DNA of 64,000 nucleotides, from contig NZ_JAHCDN010000001.1 of NCBI RefSeq assembly GCF_018413605.1, positions 930,001 to 994,000 of the forward strand, written 5' to 3'. Under the pieces are notes generated by a model that was given only the letters and a program-made list of their open reading frames with translations, was not told where the DNA came from and made no database searches. Below, piece by piece: positions 43,725 through 52,620 of this stretch. Both the position numbers and the translations under genes were made by a program. Position 1 is the stretch's first letter, and each line of letters opens with the position of its first letter. The stretch comes from Variovorax sp. PCZ-1 (GTDB lineage Bacteria > Pseudomonadota > Gammaproteobacteria > Burkholderiales > Burkholderiaceae_C).

Positions 43725-44497
43725 GGGCTGCGTTTCCGAATCAGCTGCACGCCGGGCATGTTCGATGGCGTTGCGCCGCGCACGGCATCTCGCAAATTGC
43801 GCTGCGCTAAGCGCGAGTGCTCGCGCATGACGGCCTCCGCGCGCGCGCCTTCGCGCTGCTCAATGGCTTGCAATACTTGCCAATGCTGATCCTGCGCCAC
43901 GATCAGCATGTCGCGTGCTTTGGGCGAAGTGGCTTGCAGCACGACGAAGGCTGAGGGCGAAGCAAAGGGCATGCTGGCGGCGCGTTCCATCTCACGCGAG
44001 AGCAGCTCACTGCCAGAGAGCTCGCCCAGCAGAGTGTGAAAACGCTGGTTGTGTTGTACGTAGGCAGAAAAATCTTCTTCAGAGAGCGCGTTTCTTTGCA
44101 GCAAACCATCAATCTGCTGCAGCACTTCTCGCGCTTCAGCTAACACCACTGGCGCTACGCCACGCTCTGCAGCTAGGCGCGCAGAAAGGCCTTCCACCAT
44201 GCCGCGCAACTCAATCGCTTCAGCCACCTCGCGCTCGCTGAATGTGCGTACCGCAAAGCCGCCATGCGGCAAGGCTTGCAAGAGACCTTCTTGCTCCAAG
44301 CGCACCAGTGCCGCGCGAATCGGTGTGCGCGATACGCCCAGCCGCTCCACCAAGCTCAACTCTGCAATGCGTGCACCTGCGCCGAGCTCGCCCGAGAGGA
44401 TCATCTCGCGCAGCTGTAACTGTGCGCGTACCTGTGCGTTGTCGCTGGCTGCGTCGCCGTCTTGGGTTTTGCTGCGCAAAGCTGTGATTGTGCTCAT
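43721..44497 (-). CDS. GntR family regulator with FCD domain (VanR-like)
   Basis: 258 aa. The N-terminal winged helix has LQLREMILSGELGAGARIAELSLVERLGVSRTPIRAALVRLEQEGLL, and the C-terminal all-helical FCD ligand domain follows with its metal-binding residues. It lies between vanA and vanB in one run of genes, as VanR repressors often do, and probably responds to vanillate. A matching palindrome overlaps the vanA start region. Confidence 0.9.
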   Translation of the reverse strand: MSTITALRSKTQDGDAASDNAQVRAQLQLREMILSGELGAGARIAELSLVERLGVSRTPIRAALVRLEQEGLLQALPHGGFAVRTFSEREVAEAIELRGMVEGLSARLAAERGVAPVVLAEAREVLQQIDGLLQRNALSEEDFSAYVQHNQRFHTLLGELSGSELLSREMERAASMPFASPSAFVVLQATSPKARDMLIVAQDQHWQVLQAIEQREGARAEAVMREHSRLAQRNLRDAVRGATPSNMPGVQLIRKRSP

Positions 44498-44521
44498 GTT
44501 TTATGAATAAAAACCATATCT

Positions 44522-44566
44522 CGCCGGCGTAGAATCTGCGCAGAATGCTCACTATTTGATAGCAAA
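44522..44566 (-). repeat. Dispersed repeat A, copy 12 (between vanA and gntR)
   Basis: GCCGGCGTAGAATCTGCGCAG then AATGCTCACTATTTGATAGCAAA. A reverse copy in the short gap between two genes of one likely operon. Confidence 0.9.
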
Positions 44567-44570
44567 TTCA

Positions 44571-45680
44571 TCATGCTGCCAAGCGAATGGGAATAATGGG
44601 TGAAGGGGGTTGCTCGCGCGCAATCAAACCGTCAATCAAGCGCCGGGCCCACATGGAGCCAGCGTCGATGTTGAGGTTGTAAAACGTGTGATCTGGGTGT
44701 TCATCAATCGCTTTTTGCTGAGCTTCGAGCACATGCTCGTCTTCCCGGAAGATGCCGGCCACGCCTTCACGCAGCTGATGCGTGAGGCGCTGTTCGCCAA
44801 TCAAATAGTTGCGCGCAAACGCCCAGAAGTAGTGGCATGAGCCATCCGTTTCAGGTGTGATGGTGTTGAGCACCATGCCATTGACGCCTTGGCTGCGATC
44901 ACTCTGCCGCGCATCACCTTGATTACCACCTGGAGGGACTGCGCCTGTGCCTGTCGCCGCGACGCCTACATCAATCGACACGGTGCAGGGTGCTTCAAAG
45001 CGGATGATCTGCCAGCGATCTACCGCGCCTTCGTAGCCGCGCGCTTGTTTGATTTGGCCTGCCCAGAAGGGCGGGCCTTCAATGTTTTCCATCCAGCGCG
45101 TCACGGTTGCAGTGCGATCGCCATGCGTGGCTACAAAGGGCGCTTCTGCAACAGCGCGGTTGCCTATTGAAGAGCCATGCACGAAAGTCTCATGCGTTAA
45201 GTCCATCAGGTTGTCGATCACTAAGCGATAGTCGCAAGCGACGCGGATCACCTTGCCGTCGCCTGCCCATTGCGCATCTTGATTCCAATGCAAATCAGGC
45301 ACGAGGCTTTCATCCGCCAACGCGGGATCGCCGGGCCAGATCCATACGAAGCGATGCTTCTCCACAACTGGGAAGCTGCGCACGCAGGCTGCTGGATTGA
45401 TGGTCTCTTGGCTGGGCATGTGCGTGCATTGGCCACTGCCGTTGAATACCAGCCCGTGATAGCCGCACACGACTTCATCGCCCTCCAAGCGCCCCATCGA
45501 AAGCGGCAGCAGCCGATGCCAGCAAGCATCTTCCAGCGCTGCTACTTGGCCAGTGCTCTGGCGATACATCACGATTTTTTGATTGCAAATCGTTCGCGCA
45601 AACAGAGCATGGCTGACTTCCACATCGTAGGCGGCGGCATACCAAGCATTGAGCGGAAATGTAGATTTCACAGACTTCAT
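44571..45680 (-). CDS. vanA: Rieske oxygenase alpha subunit, vanillate O-demethylase type (VanA)
   Basis: 369 aa. The Rieske [2Fe-2S] site is Cys53-x-His55 and Cys72-x2-His75 (CWHRL...CGYHGLVF). The mononuclear iron site has the pattern NLMDLTHETFVHG with its His and Asp residues. VanA removes the O-methyl group of vanillate, giving protocatechuate and formaldehyde. The ATG at 45680 (MKSVKSTFPLNAWYAAAYD) fits homologues; the upstream frame is promoter. It is the first gene of a vanA-gntR-vanB-dctPQM run. Confidence 0.9.
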   Translation of the reverse strand: MKSVKSTFPLNAWYAAAYDVEVSHALFARTICNQKIVMYRQSTGQVAALEDACWHRLLPLSMGRLEGDEVVCGYHGLVFNGSGQCTHMPSQETINPAACVRSFPVVEKHRFVWIWPGDPALADESLVPDLHWNQDAQWAGDGKVIRVACDYRLVIDNLMDLTHETFVHGSSIGNRAVAEAPFVATHGDRTATVTRWMENIEGPPFWAGQIKQARGYEGAVDRWQIIRFEAPCTVSIDVGVAATGTGAVPPGGNQGDARQSDRSQGVNGMVLNTITPETDGSCHYFWAFARNYLIGEQRLTHQLREGVAGIFREDEHVLEAQQKAIDEHPDHTFYNLNIDAGSMWARRLIDGLIAREQPPSPIIPIRLAA

Positions 45681-45698
45681 GCATACGCATTGTATGCA
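45680..45698. promoter_or_regulatory. GntR/VanR-type operator palindrome
   Basis: TGCATACGCATTGTATGCA, perfect 7-nt arms around a 5-nt centre, reaching the vanA start codon. The half-site GTATGCA resembles operators of FCD-type GntR proteins. It lies in the divergent vanA/metE-like promoter region. Confidence 0.72.
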
Positions 45699-45818
45699 AT
45701 GAAGCCAATAAATCAATAAAATTGCCTGTTATTTAAGCTAATTCAGGTATTTGTGTATTCAATAGCTAACTTGATTCATGGTTTAAGATGGCTTAACAAA
45801 TAACCCTTGGAGACAAAA

Positions 45819-46934
45819 ATGAGCAGTGCACCACATCTTCCCGCCCGCTTTGACCATGTGGGCAGCTTCTTGCGCCCGCAATACCTTTTGGAAGCCCGCG
45901 ATCAAAAAGCCAAGGGCCAAATCACGCCGGAGCAACTGCGCGTGGTGGAAGACAAAGCCATCACCGAGATCGTGAAATTTCAAGAGAGTGTGGGTCTCAA
46001 GAGCATCACCGATGGTGAGTTTCGCCGCACATATTTTCACCTCGATTTCTTGGAGCAGCTCGGTGGCGTGAAAGTTGGCGAAGCAGCTTTGCAAATTGGC
46101 GCAGATGGCAAAGAGCATCTCGTGCCGCCTGCGATTCATGTGGTGGGTAAGGTCACACATGCCAAACAAATCCAGCTGGCGGATTTTCAATACCTCAAAA
46201 CCCAAGTCGCCGCGGGCAACACACCTAAGGTGACGATTCCATCGCCAACGATGCTTCACTTCCGTGGCGGCCGCGCTGGCATTGATCGCAAAGCCTATCC
46301 AGAGCTTGATCCCGAGTTTTATGACGATGTGGCTCGCGCTTACGGTGATGAGCTCAAATCGCTCAGCGCCGCGGGCTGCAACTATGTGCAAATGGACGAC
46401 ACCAATCTCGCTTACCTCTGTGATCCCAAAATGCGCGAAGCCGCACGCTCACGTGGCGATGATCCCAACGAGCTGCCGCGCCGCTATGCCAGCTTCATCA
46501 ACAAAGTCGTTGCGCACAAGCCAGATGGCATGACGCTGGCCATGCACCTGTGCCGTGGCAATTTCAAGAGCACCTTTGCGGCCAGTGGAGACTATGAGCC
46601 CGTGGCCGAAGCCTTGCTCTCCGAGATGAATATCGATGCCTATTTCTTGGAATACGACGACGACCGCTCCGGAGATTTCCGCCCCTTGCGCTTCTTGAAG
46701 AAAAACAAGACCGTGGTGCTCGGTTTGGTCACCACCAAGGTCGGCCAAATGGAATCCAAAGACGATCTGAAGCGCCGTATCGACGAAGCGGCGAAATACG
46801 CACCGATGGAGCAACTCGCTTTGTCGCCCCAGTGCGGTTTTTCATCGACCGTACATGGCAACAGCATCGCTGTGGAAGATCAGCGCAACAAACTGCGCTT
46901 GGTGATTGAGACGGCGCAGGAGATGTGGAAGTAA
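45819..46934 (+). CDS. MetE-like cobalamin-independent methionine synthase domain protein
   Basis: 371 aa, corresponding to the catalytic C-terminal barrel of MetE (UROD/MetE superfamily). Zinc ligands are visible: His and Cys in MHLCRGN, Glu in FLEYDDDRSG and Cys in LSPQCGFSS. It lacks the N-terminal barrel of full MetE, like the YxjG/YxjH type. The methyl donor is unknown; methyltetrahydrofolate is possible. It shares a divergent promoter region with vanA, so a role linked to O-methyl groups or to methionine supply is conceivable. The ATG at 45819 has a GGAG at good distance. Confidence 0.88.
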   Translation: MSSAPHLPARFDHVGSFLRPQYLLEARDQKAKGQITPEQLRVVEDKAITEIVKFQESVGLKSITDGEFRRTYFHLDFLEQLGGVKVGEAALQIGADGKEHLVPPAIHVVGKVTHAKQIQLADFQYLKTQVAAGNTPKVTIPSPTMLHFRGGRAGIDRKAYPELDPEFYDDVARAYGDELKSLSAAGCNYVQMDDTNLAYLCDPKMREAARSRGDDPNELPRRYASFINKVVAHKPDGMTLAMHLCRGNFKSTFAASGDYEPVAEALLSEMNIDAYFLEYDDDRSGDFRPLRFLKKNKTVVLGLVTTKVGQMESKDDLKRRIDEAAKYAPMEQLALSPQCGFSSTVHGNSIAVEDQRNKLRLVIETAQEMWK

Positions 46935-46946
46935 ATTGATTTGAGC

Positions 46947-46980
46947 CAAAAAAAGAGCCGCATCTGCGGCTCTTTTTTTA
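46947..46980. terminator. Intrinsic terminator between convergent genes
   Basis: A tract, AGAGCCGCA/TGCGGCTCT stem, T tract. It serves the MetE-like gene and the molybdenum hydroxylase gene that runs toward it. Confidence 0.92.
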
Positions 46981-46992
46981 TGGAGAAAGGCT

Positions 46993-49146
46993 TTAAGCCA
47001 CTCGCTCTGGGAAAGGCAAGCTGCGCAAGCGCTTGCCGCCATTCAGTCGTGCAATCGCATTGGCCAGCGCTGGAGCCATTGGGGGCAGGCCGACTTCGCC
47101 GATGCCGCCAGGATGGTTATCCGTGGGCATGACCTTCACATTGACCACGGGCACTTGGTTCGCACGCAGCAAGTTGTAGGCACCCAAGTTCTTCTGCTGC
47201 GGCTCGCCTGCTTTGTAGGTCAGCTTCTCGCCCAAAGCGGCAGACAGGCCATAGATGGCGCTGCCTTCGATCTGGGTTTGAATATTCTTTGGGCTGAGAG
47301 GATGGCCGCAATCCACCGCCGCCCAGATGTTGTGCACCACAGGGCGGCCTTGGTTGAGGGAGACTTCCACGACCATCGCGCAGAAAGTGCCCCAAGCGTC
47401 GGAGAAGGCGAGGCCTAGCGCTCTGCCTGAAGCGCGACCGCGACTCCAATTCGACATGCTGCCTACTTCGCGCAACACCGCTTGCGCGCGCGGCGATTTG
47501 TGGCACAACTCGATGCGCATTTGCAGTGGGTCTTGATTGGTGGCAACTGCCACTTCATCGACCAGGGTCTCGATGCCGAATTTCACATAACCCGCGCCCA
47601 CGCCGCGCCAGAAGCTGCAAGCGATGCCGCGGTCTTCGACCATCTGCTGCACCTGATGGCCAGCAATGTCATACACACCATCGGCGAATTCCATCACTGG
47701 AGAATCTTTGTTGCCACTGGCGCGGAAGGCCGCTGGCAAGAGACGCGCATAGATTTGCTCGGCGACCACACGATGCTGCAAGCCCACGATCTTGCCTTGC
47801 GCATTCACGGCAGCAATCAAATGCTGTGCGGTAGCTGGGCGCGGCTTGGCGCGGGTGAAATCGTCTTCACGCGTCCAGATCATTTGCACAGGTACGCCGG
47901 GTACGGCTTTGGCAATCAAAGCTGCATCAATCGCATACTCAGCTTCCACACGGCGGCCATAGCCACCGCCGAGCAATTGAATGTTGACCTTGATGTTTTC
48001 CGGCTTGAAGCCGCCTGCAGCTGCCACGCCGCCCACGACGAAGCCCACGGTTTGCGAAGGTGTCCAGATCTCGATCTTGTCGCCATCGACCTTGGCCGTG
48101 GTATTCATCGGCTCCATGGTGAATTGGTTCACATGCTCTGTGGTGTAAGTCGCCTTGAATGTGCGTGCAGCGCCAGCAATTTCTTTGGCAGCATCGCCAT
48201 GGGCATGGAAGCTCACGCCGGCATCGGCCAAGTTTTCTGCGCGCGTCACATACTCTTTGATCGCAGCATCAGAATCGTATTTGCGGCCACGCGCCGTATT
48301 GGTCCATTCGACCTTCAGTAGATCACGCGCTTTGCGGGCGGTGTGGAAAGAGTCGGCCACGACGGCAACGCCCGTAGGAATCGTCACCACGGCTTTCACG
48401 CCGGGCACGGCTTTGGCTGCTGCGTCATCGACCTTCTCCGCTTTCTCGCCTTGCACGGGGGCTGAGAGAAGGCTGGCGTAATGCAAGCCGGGTATGCGCA
48501 CATCAATGCCATAGACGGCTGTGCCATTGGTTTTGGCAGCGAGATCCACGCGGGGAATATCTTTGCCAATCAGCTTGAACTGCGCCATGGGTTTGAGCAT
48601 GGTTTTATCCACCTTGGGCAGCTCGGCAGGCATCGTGGCAGTCTTGGCCAAATCGCCATAGCTGACGCGGCGGTTGCTCGCCGCATGAATCACCATGCTG
48701 TTTTCAGCGCGCAGCTCGGCCACAGGCACATTCCATTGTGCAGCGGCAGCGCCCAGCATCACCAGCTTGCCTTGCAGGCCCGCTAAGCTCAGCGGCTCGT
48801 AATAGCCGGTCACGGTACGTGAAGCGCCGGTAGTCAAGCCGCCGCCAAAGCGTGGGTTACCAAACAGGCGGGGATTCGGTGGCGCGTGTTGCACGCGTAC
48901 CTTGCTCCAATCGAGCTCCATATGATCTGCCACCACGGCAGGCAGGGAGGTCATCGTGCCTTGCCCCATTTCCGAGCCTGCTGAGTAAATCGTGGCGGTG
49001 TTGTCGGGAGCAATAACCACCCATGCGATGGGTGTGAACGGCGCAGATTGCGCTTGCGCAAAATCCATCGTGCCGAAAGTGATGCCCAAGGCACCTGCGC
49101 CCGAGCCAACAATGAAGGAGCGGCGTGAAATTTGAAGGGAGTTCAT
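46993..49146 (-). CDS. IorB-type molybdenum hydroxylase large subunit (first pair)
   Basis: 717 aa, xanthine-oxidase family molybdopterin-binding subunit of the isoquinoline 1-oxidoreductase or aldehyde dehydrogenase type. It has a Tat signal ISRRSFIVGSGAGALG, cofactor segments GQGTMTSLPAVVADHMELDW and GGGYGRRVEAEY, and the catalytic Glu in GGIGEVGLPPMAPAL. It hydroxylates a heterocycle or oxidises an aldehyde; the substrate is unknown. The ATG at 49146 places the twin Arg near the N-terminus. It follows its 2Fe-2S partner by 13 nt. Confidence 0.92.
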   Translation of the reverse strand: MNSLQISRRSFIVGSGAGALGITFGTMDFAQAQSAPFTPIAWVVIAPDNTATIYSAGSEMGQGTMTSLPAVVADHMELDWSKVRVQHAPPNPRLFGNPRFGGGLTTGASRTVTGYYEPLSLAGLQGKLVMLGAAAAQWNVPVAELRAENSMVIHAASNRRVSYGDLAKTATMPAELPKVDKTMLKPMAQFKLIGKDIPRVDLAAKTNGTAVYGIDVRIPGLHYASLLSAPVQGEKAEKVDDAAAKAVPGVKAVVTIPTGVAVVADSFHTARKARDLLKVEWTNTARGRKYDSDAAIKEYVTRAENLADAGVSFHAHGDAAKEIAGAARTFKATYTTEHVNQFTMEPMNTTAKVDGDKIEIWTPSQTVGFVVGGVAAAGGFKPENIKVNIQLLGGGYGRRVEAEYAIDAALIAKAVPGVPVQMIWTREDDFTRAKPRPATAQHLIAAVNAQGKIVGLQHRVVAEQIYARLLPAAFRASGNKDSPVMEFADGVYDIAGHQVQQMVEDRGIACSFWRGVGAGYVKFGIETLVDEVAVATNQDPLQMRIELCHKSPRAQAVLREVGSMSNWSRGRASGRALGLAFSDAWGTFCAMVVEVSLNQGRPVVHNIWAAVDCGHPLSPKNIQTQIEGSAIYGLSAALGEKLTYKAGEPQQKNLGAYNLLRANQVPVVNVKVMPTDNHPGGIGEVGLPPMAPALANAIARLNGGKRLRSLPFPERVA

Positions 49147-49159
49147 GGTGTGCTTCCCT

Positions 49160-49621
49160 TCACGCCAAAGTTTTCTGAGCGCGCACCACAGCGGCGGCGA
49201 TCTGGTTATACGTGCCGCAGCGGCAGACATTACCTGCCATACGCTCTAGCGCTTGCTCACGGGTGAGTGGCGCGCGAGCATCTGTAATCACCGCAGCGGC
49301 GGCCATCATCTGGCCGGATTGGCAGTAACCGCATTGCGGGGCGGATTCTGCGATCCAAGCATCTTGCAAAGCTTTGCCTTCGCGCGTTTGCACCAAGCCT
49401 TCGATGGTCGTGACTTGCGCTCCAGCGGCTGCCGAGAGCGGCATCACGCAAGAGCGAGTGGGTGCGCCGTTCAGATGCACGGTGCATGCACCGCATTGCG
49501 CGACACCGCAGGCGAATTTGGTACCGGTGATGCCCATTTCTTCGCGGATCACCCAAAGCAGGGGCGTATCGGGCGTGGCCTTGGCGCTCACCGCCTTGCC
49601 GTTGAGAGTGAAATTAACCAT
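49160..49621 (-). CDS. IorA-type [2Fe-2S] subunit of molybdenum hydroxylase (first pair)
   Basis: 153 aa with two iron-sulfur clusters: a plant-type cluster in CGVAQCGACTVHLNG and a second with CGYCQSGQM...CRCGTYNQI. It carries electrons from the Mo site to an external acceptor; no FAD subunit or cytochrome gene follows. It has no signal of its own and may be exported with the Tat-signal-bearing large subunit. Confidence 0.95.
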   Translation of the reverse strand: MVNFTLNGKAVSAKATPDTPLLWVIREEMGITGTKFACGVAQCGACTVHLNGAPTRSCVMPLSAAAGAQVTTIEGLVQTREGKALQDAWIAESAPQCGYCQSGQMMAAAAVITDARAPLTREQALERMAGNVCRCGTYNQIAAAVVRAQKTLA

Positions 49622-49761
49622 GCTTGTCTCCGTAGGTTCTATTGATGCACTTCTTGATCTTGCGCGAAACGCCGCAAGACTGCATGCATGCTAGCAATAC
49701 CTCAGCGTTGCTGCGCGGTTTTTATCGGGATAGCAGGTATACCAGCTTGAAATAAGCTGGC

Positions 49762-50865
49762 TTAAGACGTGCCCAGCTCGAGCTCTTTGAGTTGCTCTTC
49801 CTCACGCGCATGCAAGAGGGCTTGCACGGTTTCGCCCAAATCGCCTTCCATGATGAAGAGCAGTTTGTAGAGCGTCAGGTTGATGCGGTGATCCGTCATC
49901 CGGCCTTGGGGGAAGTTGTAGGTGCGGATGCGGTCGCTGCGGTCGCCACTGCCGATCAGGCCTTTGCGTGTGGCCGCCTCTTTGGCAGCGCGCTCGCTGC
50001 GCTCTTTTTCTTGTAAACGCGCTTGAAGCACTTGCAGGGCTTTGGCTTTGTTGCTGTGCTGGCTGCGACCATCTTGGCATTCGGCCACCAAGCCGGTGGG
50101 CAAGTGCACCACGCGTACGGCAGAGTCGGTTTTGTTGATGTGCTGGCCGCCTGCGCCTGATGCTCTGAACGTATCAATGCGCAGATCTGCGGGGTTGAGC
50201 GTAATGGCTTGATGCTCGTCGGGCTCAGGCATCACCGCGACTGTGCAAGCGCTGGTGTGGATGCGCCCTTGCGTCTCGGTGGTGGGCACGCGTTGCACAC
50301 GATGGCCGCCGGATTCAAAGCGCAATTTGCCATACACACCAATACCTAGTTCATCGGTGCTGCCTTCCATACGCAGCACGACTTCTTTGTAGCCGCCCAC
50401 TTCTGAAGGTGACTCGCTCATGATCTCCACACGCCAGCCTTGTGAGGCTGCGAAGCGGGTGTACATGCGGCAGAGATCGCCAGCAAAAAGGGCAGATTCA
50501 TCGCCCCCTGTGCCTGCACGGATTTCGACGAAGGCGGCGCGCGCATCATCTGGATCACGTGGAATCAAAAGACGCTGCAGTTCGTCTTCTAGTTTGATGA
50601 GCTCTGCTTCGCCGGAAGCAATTTCCTCGCGAGCCATTTCGGCCATATCGGCATCAGAAAGCATGTCTTGCGCAGCAGCGATATCGCTTTCAACCTGCTG
50701 GTAGCGCGCATAGCGACCGGCCGTCGGCGTGACTTGGCGGTGCTCCTGCGACAGCGCTTGATAGGCCTTCATATCCGCCATGATGTCTGGCTGAGCGAGC
50801 AGGCTTTCCAGATCGAGCAAACGCTCTTGGATGGTTTCTAGTTTGGATCGGAGAAAGGGTTTCAT
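49762..50865 (-). CDS. prfA: Peptide chain release factor 1
   Basis: 367 aa, reads UAA and UAG. GGQ is at 239-241 ([14 protein letters not shown]). The P-x-T stop-recognition motif is PTT at 194-196 ([11 protein letters not shown]), where E. coli has PAT. It lies downstream of hemA as in many proteobacteria, but the expected prmC is not next to it, and a hairpin element (repeat B) separates the two genes. Confidence 0.97.
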   Translation of the reverse strand: MKPFLRSKLETIQERLLDLESLLAQPDIMADMKAYQALSQEHRQVTPTAGRYARYQQVESDIAAAQDMLSDADMAEMAREEIASGEAELIKLEDELQRLLIPRDPDDARAAFVEIRAGTGGDESALFAGDLCRMYTRFAASQGWRVEIMSESPSEVGGYKEVVLRMEGSTDELGIGVYGKLRFESGGHRVQRVPTTETQGRIHTSACTVAVMPEPDEHQAITLNPADLRIDTFRASGAGGQHINKTDSAVRVVHLPTGLVAECQDGRSQHSNKAKALQVLQARLQEKERSERAAKEAATRKGLIGSGDRSDRIRTYNFPQGRMTDHRINLTLYKLLFIMEGDLGETVQALLHAREEEQLKELELGTS

Positions 50866-50883
50866 GAAACTGAATGAGCTGTT

Positions 50884-50974
50884 TAACGCAAAAATCGCAA
50901 AAAGAATACCGAAAAGCGCGAAAAAATCCTGATGTGGTTTTGCGTTTTTCGCGTACTTTTAGCGCTTTTCGCGA
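50884..50974. repeat. Repeat B hairpin, copy 3 (hemA-prfA gap)
   Basis: TAACGCAAAAATCGCAAAAAG and AAAAGCGCGAAAAA on the left face TTTTGCGTTTTTCGCG and AGCGCTTTTCGCG on the right. It fills most of the hemA-prfA gap. Confidence 0.8.
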
Positions 50975-51015
50975 TACCTAGAAGGTCAGCTGGCCGTACA
51001 ACGCAAAGCGCGAAG

Positions 51016-52320
51016 CTAACGCTCGCCTGGCTCTTGCGGTTTGAGATACAAACGCTGAACTGCTTCCTGCGCAGCGGCGCGCTGGGATGGCTCAGAAGCT
51101 CCCAGACCAAGATAAGCAGGATGCAGGAACTTTTGCGCTACGCCTTTGGACAAGGCTTCGAGCACAGCATCAATGTCTTCGCCTTTGGCAAGCAGCTTTT
51201 TGGCGCGTGAGATCTCTGCGGCGCGCCAAGCATCGCTTTGCGCGTTGAGCTGCTGGATCAGATTCGTGGTGCCTTCGCTTCGCTGCTGCATCCAGCGCAG
51301 AAAATCCTGCACACCGGCATCCACAATCACCTCAGCTTGCGCCACGGCCGCTTGGCGGGTGGCTTGCGCGGTCTGCACCACGCCTGCCAGATCGTCCACC
51401 GTGTAGAGATACACATCATCCAGCGCCTTGACTTCGGGCTCAATATCGCGCGGCACAGCCAGATCAACCATGAAGATCGGGCGACGCTTGCGCGCTTTGA
51501 TGGCGCGCTCGACTGCGCCGAGGCCGATGATAGGCAAGGTGCTGGCGGTGCAGCTGATGACAGCATCAAACTCATGCAAGCGAGAAGGCAGCTCACCTAA
51601 ATGCATGGTGTGCAGGGCGGTGTTGCTCGTGGCGGCGGCTGGTGCGAGCCGATCAATCAGTGCTTGACCGCGCTCCATCGTGCGGTTGGCAATCACGATC
51701 TGGCGCGGATTCTTCGCTGCGAAATGCGTGGCTGCCAGCTCGATCATCTCGCCTGCGCCCACGAACAAGATGCGGATTTTTGACAGGTCTTCAAAAAGCT
51801 GGCTGCTCAAGCGAACAGCGGCTGCAGCCATGCTGATGCTTTGCGTGCCGATATCCGTGCTTGAGCGCACTTCTTTGGCCACTGCAAAGCTGCGCTGGAA
51901 CATTTGATGCAAGGTGCTGCCCAGCGCGCCAGCATGTTCAGCGGCGTTCACAGCATCTTTGAGTTGTCCCAAGATTTGCGTTTCGCCCAGGACCATGGAA
52001 TCCAAACCCGCTGCCACGCGGAAGGCATGTCGTGCGGCAGAGGAGCCCTCCAAAGTGTAGGTATGGCTTTGCAGCGATTGGCTGCTCACGCCGCCACTGC
52101 TGGCAAGCCACTGCAGCACCTGGGCCGTCTGCGCGCTGTCGCCCGAGCCATAAATTTCAGTGCGGTTGCAAGTGGAGACGAGAGTGAGCTCCGGCTCGGC
52201 GTGCAAGCTGCTGCGAAGCGAGGAAAGCGCAGGCGTGATTTGATCGAGCGCAAAGGCAAAGCGACCGCGCAAATCCAGCGGCGCGGTGGTGTGGTTGATG
52301 CCTAGAGCCCATACAGTCAT
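51016..52320 (-). CDS. hemA: Glutamyl-tRNA reductase
   Basis: 434 aa. Reduces glutamyl-tRNA(Glu) to glutamate-1-semialdehyde, the first step of C5 heme synthesis. The catalytic Cys51 is in LVSTCNRTEIY. The NADPH-binding domain (ILFVGAGEMIELAATHF) and C-terminal dimerisation domain follow. It heads the hemA-prfA unit. Confidence 0.97.
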   Translation of the reverse strand: MTVWALGINHTTAPLDLRGRFAFALDQITPALSSLRSSLHAEPELTLVSTCNRTEIYGSGDSAQTAQVLQWLASSGGVSSQSLQSHTYTLEGSSAARHAFRVAAGLDSMVLGETQILGQLKDAVNAAEHAGALGSTLHQMFQRSFAVAKEVRSSTDIGTQSISMAAAAVRLSSQLFEDLSKIRILFVGAGEMIELAATHFAAKNPRQIVIANRTMERGQALIDRLAPAAATSNTALHTMHLGELPSRLHEFDAVISCTASTLPIIGLGAVERAIKARKRRPIFMVDLAVPRDIEPEVKALDDVYLYTVDDLAGVVQTAQATRQAAVAQAEVIVDAGVQDFLRWMQQRSEGTTNLIQQLNAQSDAWRAAEISRAKKLLAKGEDIDAVLEALSKGVAQKFLHPAYLGLGASEPSQRAAAQEAVQRLYLKPQEPGER

Positions 52321-52620
52321 ATTGGGAATGCTAAACGCATCCTCGCTCGCGCATCACGCCCACTTTCGGGCGATCTGCGGCGTTGAAAAGCCTCGCTGTA
52401 GCACCGCTACAGCTGTGTTTTTCGCCTAGCAGCTCATCCCGAAATCGGGCATGCTGCATCGAGCAGGTTGCATTTAACATCCCCGTATTATAGATTTATA
52501 GGCTTTTTATGCACTTCGCCGGCGTAGATACTGCGCGAGATGCTATCTATTTTGTAGTATTTTTTCAGCCTGGGTGGATGCCATCGAGCTCATGAAACGC
52601 GCACCCGCTATGATCATGCC
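52321..52620. other. Intergenic region between hemA and pmbA with a long palindrome
   Basis: No gene is seen. The 135-nt stretch 52337-52471 is an imperfect palindrome. Outer arms include GCCCACTTTCGGG facing CCCGAAATCGGGC, and the centre is GCTGTAGC-ACC-GCTACAGC. A copy of repeat A follows at 52517-52560. Divergent promoters of hemA and pmbA must lie here but none is clear. Confidence 0.7.
52517..52560 (-). repeat. Dispersed repeat A, copy 13 (upstream of pmbA)
   Basis: GCCGGCGTAGATACTGCGCG then AGATGCTATCTATTTTGTAGTAT, with the flank TATAGGCTTTTTATGC before it. Reverse orientation. Confidence 0.88.

Noticed and set aside
45755-45775. A repeat A remnant upstream of the MetE-like gene
   Set aside because: Only TATTCAATAGC matches the stem; the core is absent.
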